DNA of 64,000 nt from Oceanobacillus saliphilus (GTDB lineage: Bacteria > Bacillota > Bacilli > Bacillales > Amphibacillaceae). The notes beneath the pieces were generated by a model that saw only the letters and a program-made list of their open reading frames with translations, ran no database searches and had not been told where the DNA came from. The stretch lies in the NCBI RefSeq assembly GCF_023522835.1, contig NZ_JALCZU010000009.1, positions 124,001-188,000 of the forward strand, read 5' to 3'. The position numbers and the translations under genes were made by a program. Positions 46,639 through 55,925 of the stretch are shown piece after piece (position 1 is the first letter of the stretch; each line of letters begins with the position of its first letter).

Positions 46639-47984
46639 TAAGTAGCATCCTCCTCAATCGTTAAGACCCGACAACTTAAATTTCCATCACTTAAATTAAC
46701 GGTTATGACATCATCATGCTTTACCTTTTTGACGGTTTTAATTATTTCTCCATCTTGTGTATATGGCAATGCAAATCCACGTTTCATTATTTCCAATGGA
46801 TTTACCAATGTTAATTTATCCATGTTATTTTCCAGTCTAACGGCATTTCGTTCTATAATTTGTGCCATGGAATTGTTTTGCTGTTTAACTGATTTGTAGA
46901 GATTACTTTTCGCTTGTTCCAGCTGTTTGGCGGGATGCTGGGAAGTCAGCCTTCTAAAAAGATGTGTAAAATTAGATTCGTTTTCTTGATTTCTTTTTAT
47001 AATTCCTCTTTCTAGTTTTTCCACATAGCTGTCCAGTTCCAGTTCTTTTTGCCTTACTAATTGTTCCGGATACCGAAATGCATAGGATTGTAATATCCGA
47101 GCAAGATAATGTTTATTATTGCCGATTTCTCTATTGATATCTCTAGTGAGTGTTTTCCTGATTGTATTGATTTTATCACGTAACTCCAGTTGAGAAGGGA
47201 CAGCAAGTTCTGCCGCCCCGGTAGGTGTCGGAGCACGCAAATCAGCAGTGAAATCACTTATTGTACTATCTGTCTCATGGCCCACAGCTGATATAACTGG
47301 TATTTCTGAGTCAAAAATCGCTCTTGCCACTATTTCTTCGTTGAAACTCCAAAGTTCTTCAATGGACCCACCGCCACGCCCAATAATGAGTGTATCAAAA
47401 AGGTTTTTATCATTGGCGCTTTCTATTGCATTTTTTATGGACACTGCAGCATGTGGACCTTGTACGAGAACCGGGATGACAGTGACAGAAACAACGGGGT
47501 ATCTTCTTTTGATTGTTGTTATGATATCCCTCACAGCAGCGCCAGTTGGAGAAGTAATAACACCGATATGCTCTGGATATGCTGGTATTTGCTTCTTGTG
47601 AATCTCATCGAAGAGACCTTCACTATGTAATTTTTCTTTCAATTGTTCAAAGGCAAGATATAATGCACCAATGCCATCCGGTTCCATCTGTTGAATATAA
47701 AGCTGGTATTGACCATGTGCTTCATATACACTTATTTCTCCTTTTATCAGTACATTCATGCCATTCTCAGGCCTGAATTTCATGTTCCTGTTATTACCCG
47801 CAAACATAACTGCCTGCACCTTTGCCTGATTGTCTTTGATGGTCATATACATATGACCACGACTATGGTGTTTGAAATTGGAAATTTCACCCCGTAGCCA
47901 AATGTTCTTCAAATGTGGATCCATGTCTACTTTCCGTTTCATATACTTTGTCAGTGCAGTAACCGTTAAATAGTTATCATTCAA
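46638..47984 (-). CDS. xseA: Exodeoxyribonuclease VII large subunit
   Basis: A 448-residue protein with an N-terminal OB fold ([13 protein letters not shown] ... GEISNFK), a catalytic core with [30 protein letters not shown] and [28 protein letters not shown], then long C-terminal helices. It degrades single-stranded DNA to oligonucleotides. It overlaps the end of folD by 8 bp. Confidence 0.96.
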   Translation of the reverse strand: MNDNYLTVTALTKYMKRKVDMDPHLKNIWLRGEISNFKHHSRGHMYMTIKDNQAKVQAVMFAGNNRNMKFRPENGMNVLIKGEISVYEAHGQYQLYIQQMEPDGIGALYLAFEQLKEKLHSEGLFDEIHKKQIPAYPEHIGVITSPTGAAVRDIITTIKRRYPVVSVTVIPVLVQGPHAAVSIKNAIESANDKNLFDTLIIGRGGGSIEELWSFNEEIVARAIFDSEIPVISAVGHETDSTISDFTADLRAPTPTGAAELAVPSQLELRDKINTIRKTLTRDINREIGNNKHYLARILQSYAFRYPEQLVRQKELELDSYVEKLERGIIKRNQENESNFTHLFRRLTSQHPAKQLEQAKSNLYKSVKQQNNSMAQIIERNAVRLENNMDKLTLVNPLEIMKRGFALPYTQDGEIIKTVKKVKHDDVITVNLSDGNLSCRVLTIEEDAT

Positions 47985-48834
47985 TAGTAGACAGTCCTTT
48001 AGCAGCCTTGATCGTATTTTTGAGAAGCATTGTAATCGTCATCGGTCCAACACCTCTGGGAACCGGAGTAATATAAGAAGCTTTCTCTTTTGCACTTTCG
48101 AAATCCACATCTCCTGTTAACGTACCATCTGCTTGCCGGTTAATACCGACGTCAATTACTACGGCACCATTCTTAATGTAATCAGCCGTGATGGCATGAG
48201 CTTTACCAATGGCCGCAACAAGAATATCGGCAGTTGCTGCAAGTTCCTTCAAGTTCTTTGTTTTTGAATGGCAATAGGTGACTGTTGCATTTTCATTCAA
48301 CAGCAGTTGACCAACAGGTTTACCGACAATATTACTGCGACCAATTATAACGGCATGCTTTCCTTCTATTTCAATATTTTTGGATTTTAGCATCGTGATT
48401 ATCCCGTATGGGGTGCACGGCAGAAATGTGTCCTCTCCCGTCATCATCTTTCCTATGTTGCTAGGGTGAAAACCATCTACGTCTTTATCTGGATGAATCG
48501 TTTCAATGACCTGTTGTTCACTAATCTGCTTTGGAAGTGGAAGCTGTACGAGGATTCCATGTACAGACTCATCTGTATTCAGGTCTTTAATGATTTGAAG
48601 CAGTTCAGCTTCCGAAGTTGATTCCGGTAATTCGATTAAAGAGGAAGAAATACCGGTTTCCGCAGCAGCTTTCTCTTTCCCTTTAACATAGGATTTCGAT
48701 GCGGGATTTTCGCCTACAAGGACAACCGTCAAATGTGGTGTTAATCCTTGTTGCTTCAATTCTTGAACTTCTCCCTTCATTTCCTGCTTAAGTACAGCGG
48801 ATAATTCTTTCCCGTTAATAAGTTGTGCTGTCAT
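47977..48834 (-). CDS. folD: Bifunctional methylenetetrahydrofolate dehydrogenase/cyclohydrolase
   Basis: A 285-residue FolD. The catalytic Lys lies in SYVKGKEKAA, the substrate site in VHGILVQLPLP and DVDGFHPSN, and the NADP site in VIGRSNIVGKPVGQLL; the C-terminal PRGVGPMT motif is also present. It interconverts methylene-, methenyl- and formyl-tetrahydrofolate. It follows nusB by 14 bp. Confidence 0.96.
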   Translation of the reverse strand: MTAQLINGKELSAVLKQEMKGEVQELKQQGLTPHLTVVLVGENPASKSYVKGKEKAAAETGISSSLIELPESTSEAELLQIIKDLNTDESVHGILVQLPLPKQISEQQVIETIHPDKDVDGFHPSNIGKMMTGEDTFLPCTPYGIITMLKSKNIEIEGKHAVIIGRSNIVGKPVGQLLLNENATVTYCHSKTKNLKELAATADILVAAIGKAHAITADYIKNGAVVIDVGINRQADGTLTGDVDFESAKEKASYITPVPRGVGPMTITMLLKNTIKAAKGLSTIE

Positions 48835-48848
48835 TATTAATGTCTCCT

Positions 48849-49232
48849 TTATGCCAATATCTTTGATAATACACCATTAATGAATTTGCCTGATTTATCG
48901 TCGCCATATGTATTTCCTAATTCGACTGCTTCGTTAATAGATACATTATTAGGAATGTCTTCCAAGTAACGTAATTCATAAGTAGCTATTCTAAGGATGG
49001 TTCTTTCCACGGAAGCGATTCGATTTAATGTCCAATTTTCAAGATTCTCCGAAATAATGGAATCAAGCTTTTCTTTATGCTCGGTAACTCCTTCAACAAG
49101 CATTTTCAAAAAATCGTCGCTTTTCTCAGTCTCGAGAAAAGCTTCGATAGCCTGTTGAGGATCATTATCATTTATATCCAGCTGGAAAAGTATTTGAAAT
49201 GCTTTTTCTCTTGCAAGATGTCGTTTCATCAT
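48849..49232 (-). CDS. nusB: Transcription antitermination factor NusB
   Basis: A 127-residue all-helical protein. The start [17 protein letters not shown] is the arginine-rich boxA-RNA-binding end, and [43 protein letters not shown] is the typical C-terminal half. It acts with NusE in rRNA antitermination. It is the first gene of the nusB-folD-xseA-xseB-ispA run; a repeat-rich 290-bp gap precedes it. Confidence 0.95.
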   Translation of the reverse strand: MMKRHLAREKAFQILFQLDINDNDPQQAIEAFLETEKSDDFLKMLVEGVTEHKEKLDSIISENLENWTLNRIASVERTILRIATYELRYLEDIPNNVSINEAVELGNTYGDDKSGKFINGVLSKILA

Positions 49233-49308
49233 TCATAAACTCCTTTTATGTACCAATAATATTCTCTTTCAAATAATAACATGATTGAAGAGCCTTTGCT
49301 AGGCAGGC

Positions 49309-49435
49309 AGGTATAAACTTACCACCTTGCATAAGTGCAAGGAAGGCTGTCACCGAAAGGTTTGGTGACAACCAAGTTTTCTAAAGATATAAGAAAGTAT
49401 AAAATTTTGGCAGCAATTAGTTCTTACACCTAAAG
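49309..49435. repeat. Fullest copy of the dispersed intergenic repeat
   Basis: The blocks in order are TTGCATAAGTGCAA, GGCTGTCACCGAAAGG with GTCACC/GGTGAC arms, and AGAAAGTATAAAATTTT. The first two recur near 9645-9720 and the second at 26776-26845; a related AGAAAGTATAAATTTTT tract lies near 45350. It fills the gap between yqhY and nusB. Confidence 0.6.
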
Positions 49436-49484
49436 GGCAATATAAAGAACAGGCGGACTGAACGAAGCGGAAACAAACGAATAA

Positions 49485-49514
49485 AGCACAGGTCGGGTAA
49501 TTCCGGCCTGTGCA
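49485..49514 (-). terminator. Terminator of the accB-accC-yqhY operon
   Basis: GCACAGG and CCTGTGC with inner GG/CC pairing form a stem with a short loop; TTTATT follows on the minus strand. It lies 10 bp after the yqhY stop. Confidence 0.75.
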
Positions 49515-49523
49515 GCTTAATTT

Positions 49524-49919
49524 TTACTCTTCAGCTTCTGAGTATTCTTTTCCTTCCATGTGAATGCCGACCACATGAACATTTACTTCCTGCAATGCTA
49601 TGGCTGTCATCGTTTCTAGCGTCTGTCTGATATTAGATTGGAGTTCCTGTGCAACTTGTGGAATGGAGACACCAAAATTTAAAATGACATAGATGTCTAT
49701 CGCAACTCCGTCATCAGTTAGTTCTACTTTTACACCTTTACTGTGAGCTTTCTTACCTAAGCGTTCTGCTACACCAGATGCAAAATTACCTCTCATCGCA
49801 TAAAGACCTTCTACTTCTGTAGCAGAGATACCAGCAATAACCTCTATAACTTCAGGTGCAATCTCTACTCTTCCTAAAGCAGTGTTATCACTTACTTCCA
49901 GTATTGGTTGTTCACTCAT
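49524..49919 (-). CDS. yqhY: Asp23/Gls24 family protein YqhY
   Basis: A 131-residue Asp23/Gls24 protein. GRVEIAPEVIEVIAGISATEVEGLYAMRG and the IDIYVILNFGVSIPQVAQELQ segment are typical. In B. subtilis YqhY is always linked to accB-accC and its loss disturbs acetyl-CoA carboxylase control. Here it follows accC by 29 bp and precedes a terminator, so the same operon is likely. Confidence 0.9.
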   Translation of the reverse strand: MSEQPILEVSDNTALGRVEIAPEVIEVIAGISATEVEGLYAMRGNFASGVAERLGKKAHSKGVKVELTDDGVAIDIYVILNFGVSIPQVAQELQSNIRQTLETMTAIALQEVNVHVVGIHMEGKEYSEAEE

Positions 49920-49948
49920 GCTAAATCACCCCTTCTACTGTTACTTCA

Positions 49949-51304
49949 CTACTCTTTTTCAAGTATTGGATTGTTTTCCAGGAAATTGGTGTTAAAGTCC
50001 CCTTGCAAAAATACATCGTGATCCATAATTAAATGATGGAACGGTATCGTAGTATGGACTCCTTCAACAACAAATTCATCCAGTGCACGTTTCATACGCT
50101 TAATTGCTTCTTCCCTAGTTGGGGCATACGTAATCAGTTTTGCTATCATGGAATCATAATAAGGAGGTATTTTATAGCCGGAATAGACTGCAGAATCCAC
50201 TCTCACGCCAAAACCACCAGGAGGGAGATACATTTGAATTTCTCCTGCAGAGGGCATAAAGTTTTTAAATGGATTTTCTGCATTGATTCTGCATTCAATC
50301 GACCATCCATTAAATTCAATATCCTCCTGCTTAAAGGAGAGTTCATCCCCATTTGCAATTCGTATTTGTTCTTTAATTAAGTCAATTCCAGTCACCATTT
50401 CTGTTACAGGATGTTCAACCTGTATACGTGTGTTCATTTCCATGAAATAGAATTCTTTGCTCTTTCTATCAAATATGAACTCTATTGTACCTGCACCCAC
50501 ATAGTTCACTGCCTTGGCCGCATTAACGGAAGCTGCACCCATTTTCTCACGAATCTCAGGTGTCAATGCAGGAGAAGGTGTTTCTTCGATAAGTTTTTGT
50601 AATCTTCGTTGGATCGTACAATCTCTTTCCCCAAGATGCACGGTATTGCCAAATGTATCTGCCAATACTTGGATTTCAACATGGCGAAAATCTTCAATAA
50701 ATTTTTCAATGTAAACGCCAGGATTACCAAAGGCGGTTTCTGCTTCTTTTTGGGTTACCCGGATACCGTTAATTAAATCGTCTTCAGATCGTGCGACACG
50801 GATTCCTTTACCGCCACCGCCTGCAGTCGCTTTAATAATTACAGGATATCCAATTCCATTGGCAACTTCAATCGCCTGCTTCTCGTTTTCAATGATACCG
50901 TCAGAGCCAGGTACGATCGGGACATTTGCTTCTTTCATTGTCTCTCTGGCTACATCTTTTATTCCCATTTTTTGGATTGCTTCAGGAGTCGGACCGACAA
51001 AAATAATATTGCAGGCTTTACATAGTTCAGCGAAGTCTGCGTTTTCAGCCAGGAATCCATACCCTGGATGAATGGCATCGACTTCGGTCAATGTAGCGAC
51101 ACTTATTATATTTGCGAAGTTCAGATAGCTATCTTTACTTAGCTTGGGTCCAATACAGTATGCTTCATCTGCCAATTGAACATGCAATGACTCTTTGTCT
51201 GCCTCTGAGTAGACTGCCACAGTCTCAATATCGAGTTCTTTACATGCTCGTATGATGCGGACTGCAATTTCTCCCCTGTTAGCAATTAATAACTTTTCAA
51301 TCAA
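49949..51304 (-). CDS. accC: Acetyl-CoA carboxylase, biotin carboxylase subunit
   Basis: A 451-residue ATP-grasp enzyme. It starts [21 protein letters not shown], has the glycine-rich loop [13 protein letters not shown], and catalytic segments [12 protein letters not shown] and [16 protein letters not shown]. It carboxylates biotin on AccB. I choose the TTG 9 bp after AAGGGG because the protein then begins exactly like other AccC proteins; the ATG three codons earlier overlaps that site. It lies 13 bp after accB. Confidence 0.94.
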   Translation of the reverse strand: MIEKLLIANRGEIAVRIIRACKELDIETVAVYSEADKESLHVQLADEAYCIGPKLSKDSYLNFANIISVATLTEVDAIHPGYGFLAENADFAELCKACNIIFVGPTPEAIQKMGIKDVARETMKEANVPIVPGSDGIIENEKQAIEVANGIGYPVIIKATAGGGGKGIRVARSEDDLINGIRVTQKEAETAFGNPGVYIEKFIEDFRHVEIQVLADTFGNTVHLGERDCTIQRRLQKLIEETPSPALTPEIREKMGAASVNAAKAVNYVGAGTIEFIFDRKSKEFYFMEMNTRIQVEHPVTEMVTGIDLIKEQIRIANGDELSFKQEDIEFNGWSIECRINAENPFKNFMPSAGEIQMYLPPGGFGVRVDSAVYSGYKIPPYYDSMIAKLITYAPTREEAIKRMKRALDEFVVEGVHTTIPFHHLIMDHDVFLQGDFNTNFLENNPILEKE

Positions 51305-51317
51305 TTGCTTCATCCCC

Positions 51318-51812
51318 TTATTTTTTCTTAACTCTAAATAATGGTTGTCCGTATTCAACCAGTTGGCCATTTTCAGCTAATATTTCGACAATTTCACCGG
51401 ATACTTCGGCTTCAATTTCATTAAATAATTTCATTGCTTCAACAATACACACAACGGTATCTGGTTTAACAGAACTTCCAGTTGAAACGTACGGATCATT
51501 TTCAGGTGATGAAGCTGTATAAAATGTTCCTACCATAGGGGAAACAATTTCATAATCATAATCAGCATTGCTTGTTGTTTCATTAGCAGGCACTGATTCA
51601 CTAGGATCAGATTCCACTGGAATTTGCGCTTGAGGCTTTTCCTCGGCTACCCTTACTTGTTGATTTGCTGCTGGCTGTGCGCTAACAGTTGCTGTTCCAG
51701 CAGATTCTTTTTTCAGCGAAACGCTAGTCCCGTTCGTTTCATAGGTAAATTCGGTTATGCTTGATTGGTCAATCAATTTTATTATCTCCCGTATTTCCTG
51801 TACTTTTAACAT
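51318..51812 (-). CDS. accB: Acetyl-CoA carboxylase, biotin carboxyl carrier protein
   Basis: A 164-residue carrier. An N-terminal helical part, a Pro/Ala-rich linker (residues 40-85) and a C-terminal biotinyl domain with Lys128 in [15 protein letters not shown] are visible. AccB carries CO2 to the carboxyltransferase for malonyl-CoA synthesis. The ATG is preceded by AGAGGGGTG; the longer frame lacks a site. First gene of the accB-accC-yqhY operon, with a FapR-like operator upstream. Confidence 0.94.
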   Translation of the reverse strand: MLKVQEIREIIKLIDQSSITEFTYETNGTSVSLKKESAGTATVSAQPAANQQVRVAEEKPQAQIPVESDPSESVPANETTSNADYDYEIVSPMVGTFYTASSPENDPYVSTGSSVKPDTVVCIVEAMKLFNEIEAEVSGEIVEILAENGQLVEYGQPLFRVKKK

Positions 51813-51872
51813 TTGTGACACCCCTCTTATAATCAATACTTATCACTGATAGGTTAGAACTTATCATCATAT

Positions 51873-51889
51873 TTAATATTAGGTACTAA
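51873..51889 (-). promoter_or_regulatory. FapR-like operator upstream of accB
   Basis: On the minus strand TTAGTACCTAATATTAA matches the FapR box pattern TTAGTACCT-NN-TACTAA with one mismatch, about 60 bp before the accB start. A TAATAT hexamer inside it could be a -10 element. FapR represses fatty-acid genes and is relieved by malonyl-CoA, the product made with AccB. Binding is inferred from the motif only. Confidence 0.65.
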
Positions 51890-52018
51890 TAACACCTGTT
51901 AACAGTTTACGATAAAGGAATACTAAACATCAAGTCTACATCTTTATTTTTATAATTTGGAATATTATTTGTACCTTCATTATAGCAGTATTGATTTTAC
52001 AATGCGAATGCCACTTAA

Positions 52019-52068
52019 TGTGTATGAAAAAATCCAGACGTTATAACGTCTGGATTTTTTCATACACA
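52019..52068. terminator. 50-bp perfect palindrome between accB and spoIIIAH
   Basis: Two 25-bp arms meet with no spacer; the centre is CGTTATAACG and each arm carries a TGTATG/CATACA end and a six-base A or T run. As RNA it would form a long hairpin. It ends the spoIIIA operon on the minus strand and could also stop transcription from the other side. Confidence 0.8.
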
Positions 52069-52167
52069 ATATATTCTCTTAAAAGGTTGGAAAGGATATG
52101 TTTCTCGTTTTAATTATTTTTATCATTAAGCAGCGACGCCCGGTGAAAGGATTACCCCTTCGAAGTC

Positions 52168-52719
52168 TTACTCTCCAGTTGGTTGAAAGTTTACTTCAGC
52201 AGTGATTTCTCCAAATTCATCTCTTACCATTTGCATGATATTCACTACTTCTGTTTCTGAAAGTTGATCAGCCTTTACATGAACATGTACTTTACTACCA
52301 TCAGATCTGACGAGTACATCTTGAAAGCCGGTCGCACCAATAATTTGCTCTTCAAGAATGGTTTCCTTTGTAGATAACTCATCCAATACATCAATATCTC
52401 TTAATGCCTGCTCCTTCTCATCTGTATTGGCAGATGCGGATGCCACGATGTCGGTCAATCGGCCTTTTTTCATACTTCGCTCATCCTGAATCTCCATCCT
52501 GATGGTTGTAAATAATTCATCTTTACCAAGATTTGATATATTATTTACTTCGGTTTCGTCAGACTCCTCTATACCTTGAGTGGAAGTTTGTTCTGTGGTT
52601 GCCTGTCCATCATCAAGGTAAGCTAAATCTTCACTTGTCGGGGAAATTATATAATAGACACTTAACACAATCATTAAACTCAACATCGTTAAAAGCCAAA
52701 CCGTTTGTTTTTTCAACAT
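52168..52719 (-). CDS. spoIIIAH: Stage III sporulation protein AH
   Basis: A 183-residue protein with one N-terminal membrane anchor (residues 7-26) and an extracytoplasmic domain with the ring-building fold (HVKADQLSETEVVNIMQMVRDEFG) near the C-terminus. In the mother-cell membrane SpoIIIAH binds forespore SpoIIQ across the intermembrane space to build the feeding channel. Last gene of the operon, 12 bp after spoIIIAG. Confidence 0.94.
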   Translation of the reverse strand: MLKKQTVWLLTMLSLMIVLSVYYIISPTSEDLAYLDDGQATTEQTSTQGIEESDETEVNNISNLGKDELFTTIRMEIQDERSMKKGRLTDIVASASANTDEKEQALRDIDVLDELSTKETILEEQIIGATGFQDVLVRSDGSKVHVHVKADQLSETEVVNIMQMVRDEFGEITAEVNFQPTGE

Positions 52720-52731
52720 GAAAACTCCTCC

Positions 52732-53361
52732 TTAGTTTTTTGGCATTACAGAGATTTTATGGGTTGGAACATCGAGTAAGCGCGATACTGACTCCACAAT
52801 CTGATTTTTAAGTGTGGGATTGTCTGCGCCTTTTGCAACTACAAAAACCCCTCTGACTTCCGGCTGCTTCGTTTGTACCAGTAAAGGAACCTCCTGGTCT
52901 CCCTTACGAACAAGAACAACTTGATTTTCTTCCGTATGGTCCTCAATTTTTCTTGTACCACCATTTCTGTCTGTCTCGTCAGTTGTCTGCTGTCCCCTCA
53001 TCAAGTTCTTTTCATAAATATTGGCACTGGTTGCATCAAGATTTATCATTACCTCCGCCTCGGACAATCCCTGTATTTTATTAAGCATCCCTGAAAGTTG
53101 TTGCGCCAAGCTGTCCTCCAGTTCACTTATATCAGAAGCAGATTGCTCTGCTGAATTTTCAGTCTGTAATGAATTCTCGACTTCATTTTGAGACTGCATA
53201 ATTATTTCGGGTTCTTCTTCTGACGAGAAGATATTACTGATAATAATCAAGAATACTCCTGTCAGGCCTAAAATAATAAGATACCCCAATTTTTTGGATG
53301 GAGTTTTGTCTCCTCCATCTTCTTTTTTTGGTCGAAAGAACTGATCCAATTTATTTTTCAA
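52732..53361 (-). CDS. spoIIIAG: Stage III sporulation protein AG
   Basis: A 209-residue protein with one membrane segment (about residues 24-45), an acidic Ser/Glu-rich stretch and a C-terminal ring-building domain (EVRGVFVVAKGADNPTLKNQIVESVSRLLDVPTHKISVMPK). SpoIIIAG forms a large ring of the channel complex. The start is the TTG that overlaps the spoIIIAF stop (TTGA) behind GGAGGGA. Confidence 0.92.
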   Translation of the reverse strand: MKNKLDQFFRPKKEDGGDKTPSKKLGYLIILGLTGVFLIIISNIFSSEEEPEIIMQSQNEVENSLQTENSAEQSASDISELEDSLAQQLSGMLNKIQGLSEAEVMINLDATSANIYEKNLMRGQQTTDETDRNGGTRKIEDHTEENQVVLVRKGDQEVPLLVQTKQPEVRGVFVVAKGADNPTLKNQIVESVSRLLDVPTHKISVMPKN

Positions 53362-53975
53362 GATGTCCCTCCCTCCCAATAAATAGATACTTTCTTATCT
53401 GTCAGCTCCCATACATCCATTAGCAATACTTCTATTCCATTTGTATCTCTTGCAGGTTTTTCCTGATGATCACTGGAATTAATTACGACATCTTCAACTG
53501 TGTTCACCGCTCCCTCCCCATGTTGCGCTTCATTTATATAAACAATGACTTCTGCAAGCTCCTCAAAGGAGATATTATCAGGGTCATGGAATTTAAAATC
53601 CATCGTTCTGATTTCAACCTGATATTCTTCCTTCAAGGGGTCCTCGGCTAAATTTTCCAATTGGACAGCCATTTGTTCTAAAATATATGCATGTTGACTG
53701 TCCTGTATTTCTTTTTTTTGAAATTCGATCTGATTTTCTATGGAACTATCCGATTTATATTCCTGTTCAATCTGGTTAATTGACGTCTCAATCGTCTTTT
53801 CAATATCTGTATTGAAGAGATAAAAAATTGGCTTAAGCAGAATCAATAGTAAAATTAATCCAACAACCAGTTTAATATATTTCTTCATTGAATCTGCAGG
53901 GATCAATAAATCGATAATTGCAGCAATAACAATAAATAATATAATCTGGGTTACCCATTGTATAATGACATCCAT
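53358..53975 (-). CDS. spoIIIAF: Stage III sporulation protein AF
   Basis: A 205-residue protein with two N-terminal membrane segments (residues 8-25 and 35-52) and a soluble C-terminal domain with a ring-building-like fold. IADLLIPA-type sequence (IIDLLIPADSMKKYIKLVVGLILLLILLKP) between the segments is the family signature. It is part of the SpoIIIA-SpoIIQ transenvelope complex. The gene overlaps spoIIIAG by 4 bp. Confidence 0.93.
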   Translation of the reverse strand: MDVIIQWVTQIILFIVIAAIIDLLIPADSMKKYIKLVVGLILLLILLKPIFYLFNTDIEKTIETSINQIEQEYKSDSSIENQIEFQKKEIQDSQHAYILEQMAVQLENLAEDPLKEEYQVEIRTMDFKFHDPDNISFEELAEVIVYINEAQHGEGAVNTVEDVVINSSDHQEKPARDTNGIEVLLMDVWELTDKKVSIYWEGGTS

Positions 53976-53987
53976 CGATTTCTCTCC

Positions 53988-55169
53988 CTATCTCAGCAAG
54001 ATTGTTATATTACTGGCAGAAATGATGATTACGATAGCCAATAAAAACATTAAAGACACAGCAAGCAGAGATGCAAGGATATATAATATGTAATTGCTGA
54101 TTGTATTCAAAGCTGTTATTACAGGGCCACCACCGATTGGCTGCAGGATGGCGGCAGCCAATTTATAGATTAATGCAATAGCAGCTATTTTAATAGCAGG
54201 AAATACGACAATTAACAGTATAATCAATAAACCAGCCATCCCCACTGCGTTTTTAAGAACCAATGAAGCGCTAAGAATCGTGTCGGCCGCGTCCGTAAAG
54301 GTTCTTCCCACTACAGGGATAAAATTTCCCGTTATGAATTTCGCCGTTTTCATGGCGATGCCATCCTGTATGGCTGCTGCTGTTCCTTGTACCGAAATGA
54401 CACCAAGGAATAAGGTGAGGAATACACCAAGCGTTCCCAGACCTACTGATTTAAATAAATTTGCCAAATGTGTAACTTTATAGTTATCATTCATACTGCT
54501 GACAATCAGCAGTAAGGCGGACAGAAATAATAATGGCAGGATAAATGTAGAAACGAGAATTCCACTGAAATTGATGAGAAAAATAATAATCGGATGGAAA
54601 AATGAGACAGATATGACATTTCCAAATGTTGCCATTAACCCCAGAACCAATGGCAGCAGTGCAATCATAAAACCCTTCATCGCATCGATTGCGTCCTGTG
54701 TATAGGAAGCAGCCAAATAAAAACTGTTAAGCGCTATGAAAATAAGCACCAGGTAAACAACAAAATAAGCAATCTTACTTACAGCACTTTGCTCGAATGC
54801 CGTATGCATCGTCTGCAAAACAACCGAAAATAATGTAAGCATCAATAAAGTTCCTAGTAGCTTTCCATTGAGAATAAGCTCATGAAATAGGTAATCTATA
54901 AATCCAATTGAAATATTTTTAAGTGAAAATGAGTCCTGGCTTTTAATAAATTCATTAATTGTTATTTTTTCTAGATCAGGTAAAAAGCCTCCATAATCAC
55001 TGACAAGCTCGTCCCAATACTGACTGACTCCGTCCAGTGAAATATCCTGTAGTATCGCTTCCTCAATTTCACGTTCATCGCTGGCTGTAGATGCATTGAT
55101 GACAGATTGGCCATTCAGTAAGAATATAAATACAAGCAGAAATATAAGAGCTTTCTTATTTGATTTCAT
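53988..55169 (-). CDS. spoIIIAE: Stage III sporulation protein AE
   Basis: A 393-residue protein with a cleavable-looking signal peptide, a short extracytoplasmic domain and about eight membrane helices. The FITGNFIPVVGRTFTDAADTILSASLVLKNAVG segment is characteristic of the family. It is the largest membrane part of the SpoIIIA channel and resembles a permease. It lies 12 bp before spoIIIAF and about 50 bp after spoIIIAD. Confidence 0.94.
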   Translation of the reverse strand: MKSNKKALIFLLVFIFLLNGQSVINASTASDEREIEEAILQDISLDGVSQYWDELVSDYGGFLPDLEKITINEFIKSQDSFSLKNISIGFIDYLFHELILNGKLLGTLLMLTLFSVVLQTMHTAFEQSAVSKIAYFVVYLVLIFIALNSFYLAASYTQDAIDAMKGFMIALLPLVLGLMATFGNVISVSFFHPIIIFLINFSGILVSTFILPLLFLSALLLIVSSMNDNYKVTHLANLFKSVGLGTLGVFLTLFLGVISVQGTAAAIQDGIAMKTAKFITGNFIPVVGRTFTDAADTILSASLVLKNAVGMAGLLIILLIVVFPAIKIAAIALIYKLAAAILQPIGGGPVITALNTISNYILYILASLLAVSLMFLLAIVIIISASNITILLR

Positions 55170-55220
55170 CCACCCCGATTGCTCCCTTCAGCCAATACAA
55201 AGAAAATAGTGTAGATTATG

Positions 55221-55613
55221 CTAAACACTCGGCAGAAAGCTGACTATAGCTTCTATGACGGCAGTTATGATAGGTACTGCCAACAGCAGAATAAATATCT
55301 TACCAGCAAGTTCTATATATTTTGCAACAGAACTAAGGCCCGCATCCTTCGTAAGATTGGCAGCTAATTCAGCGATATACGAAATTCCAATAATCTTCAG
55401 AATCGTTTCCATGTAAAGTCCTTCAATATTTGCCTTTTGTCCCAAAGTCTGTATCATTTCAAAAATAATGCTTATCTGTTGGATAATAGCAAGAAAAATA
55501 ATAATGCCTGTAATTAAAATCAAATAAAAAGCAAATGACTTGTTGATGTCTTTTAAAACGATATATAAAATACTGGCTATTATGCCTAAAATAGCAATCT
55601 GCAGGATATCCAT
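55221..55613 (-). CDS. spoIIIAD: Stage III sporulation protein AD
   Basis: A 130-residue membrane protein with about four helices. DILQIAILGIIASILYIVLKDINKSFAFYL at the N-terminus and ILKIIGISYIAELAANLTKDAGLSSVAKYIELAGKI are family signatures. It belongs to the export-like platform of the SpoIIIA complex. It follows spoIIIAC by 13 bp. Confidence 0.93.
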   Translation of the reverse strand: MDILQIAILGIIASILYIVLKDINKSFAFYLILITGIIIFLAIIQQISIIFEMIQTLGQKANIEGLYMETILKIIGISYIAELAANLTKDAGLSSVAKYIELAGKIFILLLAVPIITAVIEAIVSFLPSV

Positions 55614-55626
55614 ATATTTTTAGCTC

Positions 55627-55827
55627 CTAGAACAGAAATACCGATTTAATTTGCTGAAAAAGGTCAGAAAGCCCATTTATTACGATAACCAGCACAATAA
55701 TGAAGCCAATCAATGTTGCAAACTGAGCGATTTCCTCCTTGCCCATCTGCTTTAAAATCGTATGAATCATTGCCACGATTATCCCTATTCCAGCAATCTG
55801 GAAAAGAATGGATGCATCTGTAAACAT
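55627..55827 (-). CDS. spoIIIAC: Stage III sporulation protein AC
   Basis: A 66-residue protein with two membrane helices joined by a polar loop (LKQMGKEEIAQF). FQIAGIGIIVAMIHTILKQMGKEE is typical of SpoIIIAC, a small platform component paired with SpoIIIAD. AAGGAGCAGATTC before the ATG is a good ribosome binding site. Confidence 0.93.
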   Translation of the reverse strand: MFTDASILFQIAGIGIIVAMIHTILKQMGKEEIAQFATLIGFIIVLVIVINGLSDLFQQIKSVFLF

Positions 55828-55925
55828 GAATCTGCTCCTTCCCCTTGTCCAAAGACAGCGCTAGCAACATATACACTTTTTATATTTTAAAACTTGTATA
55901 TGACGTTTCGATCATCAAAATATTT

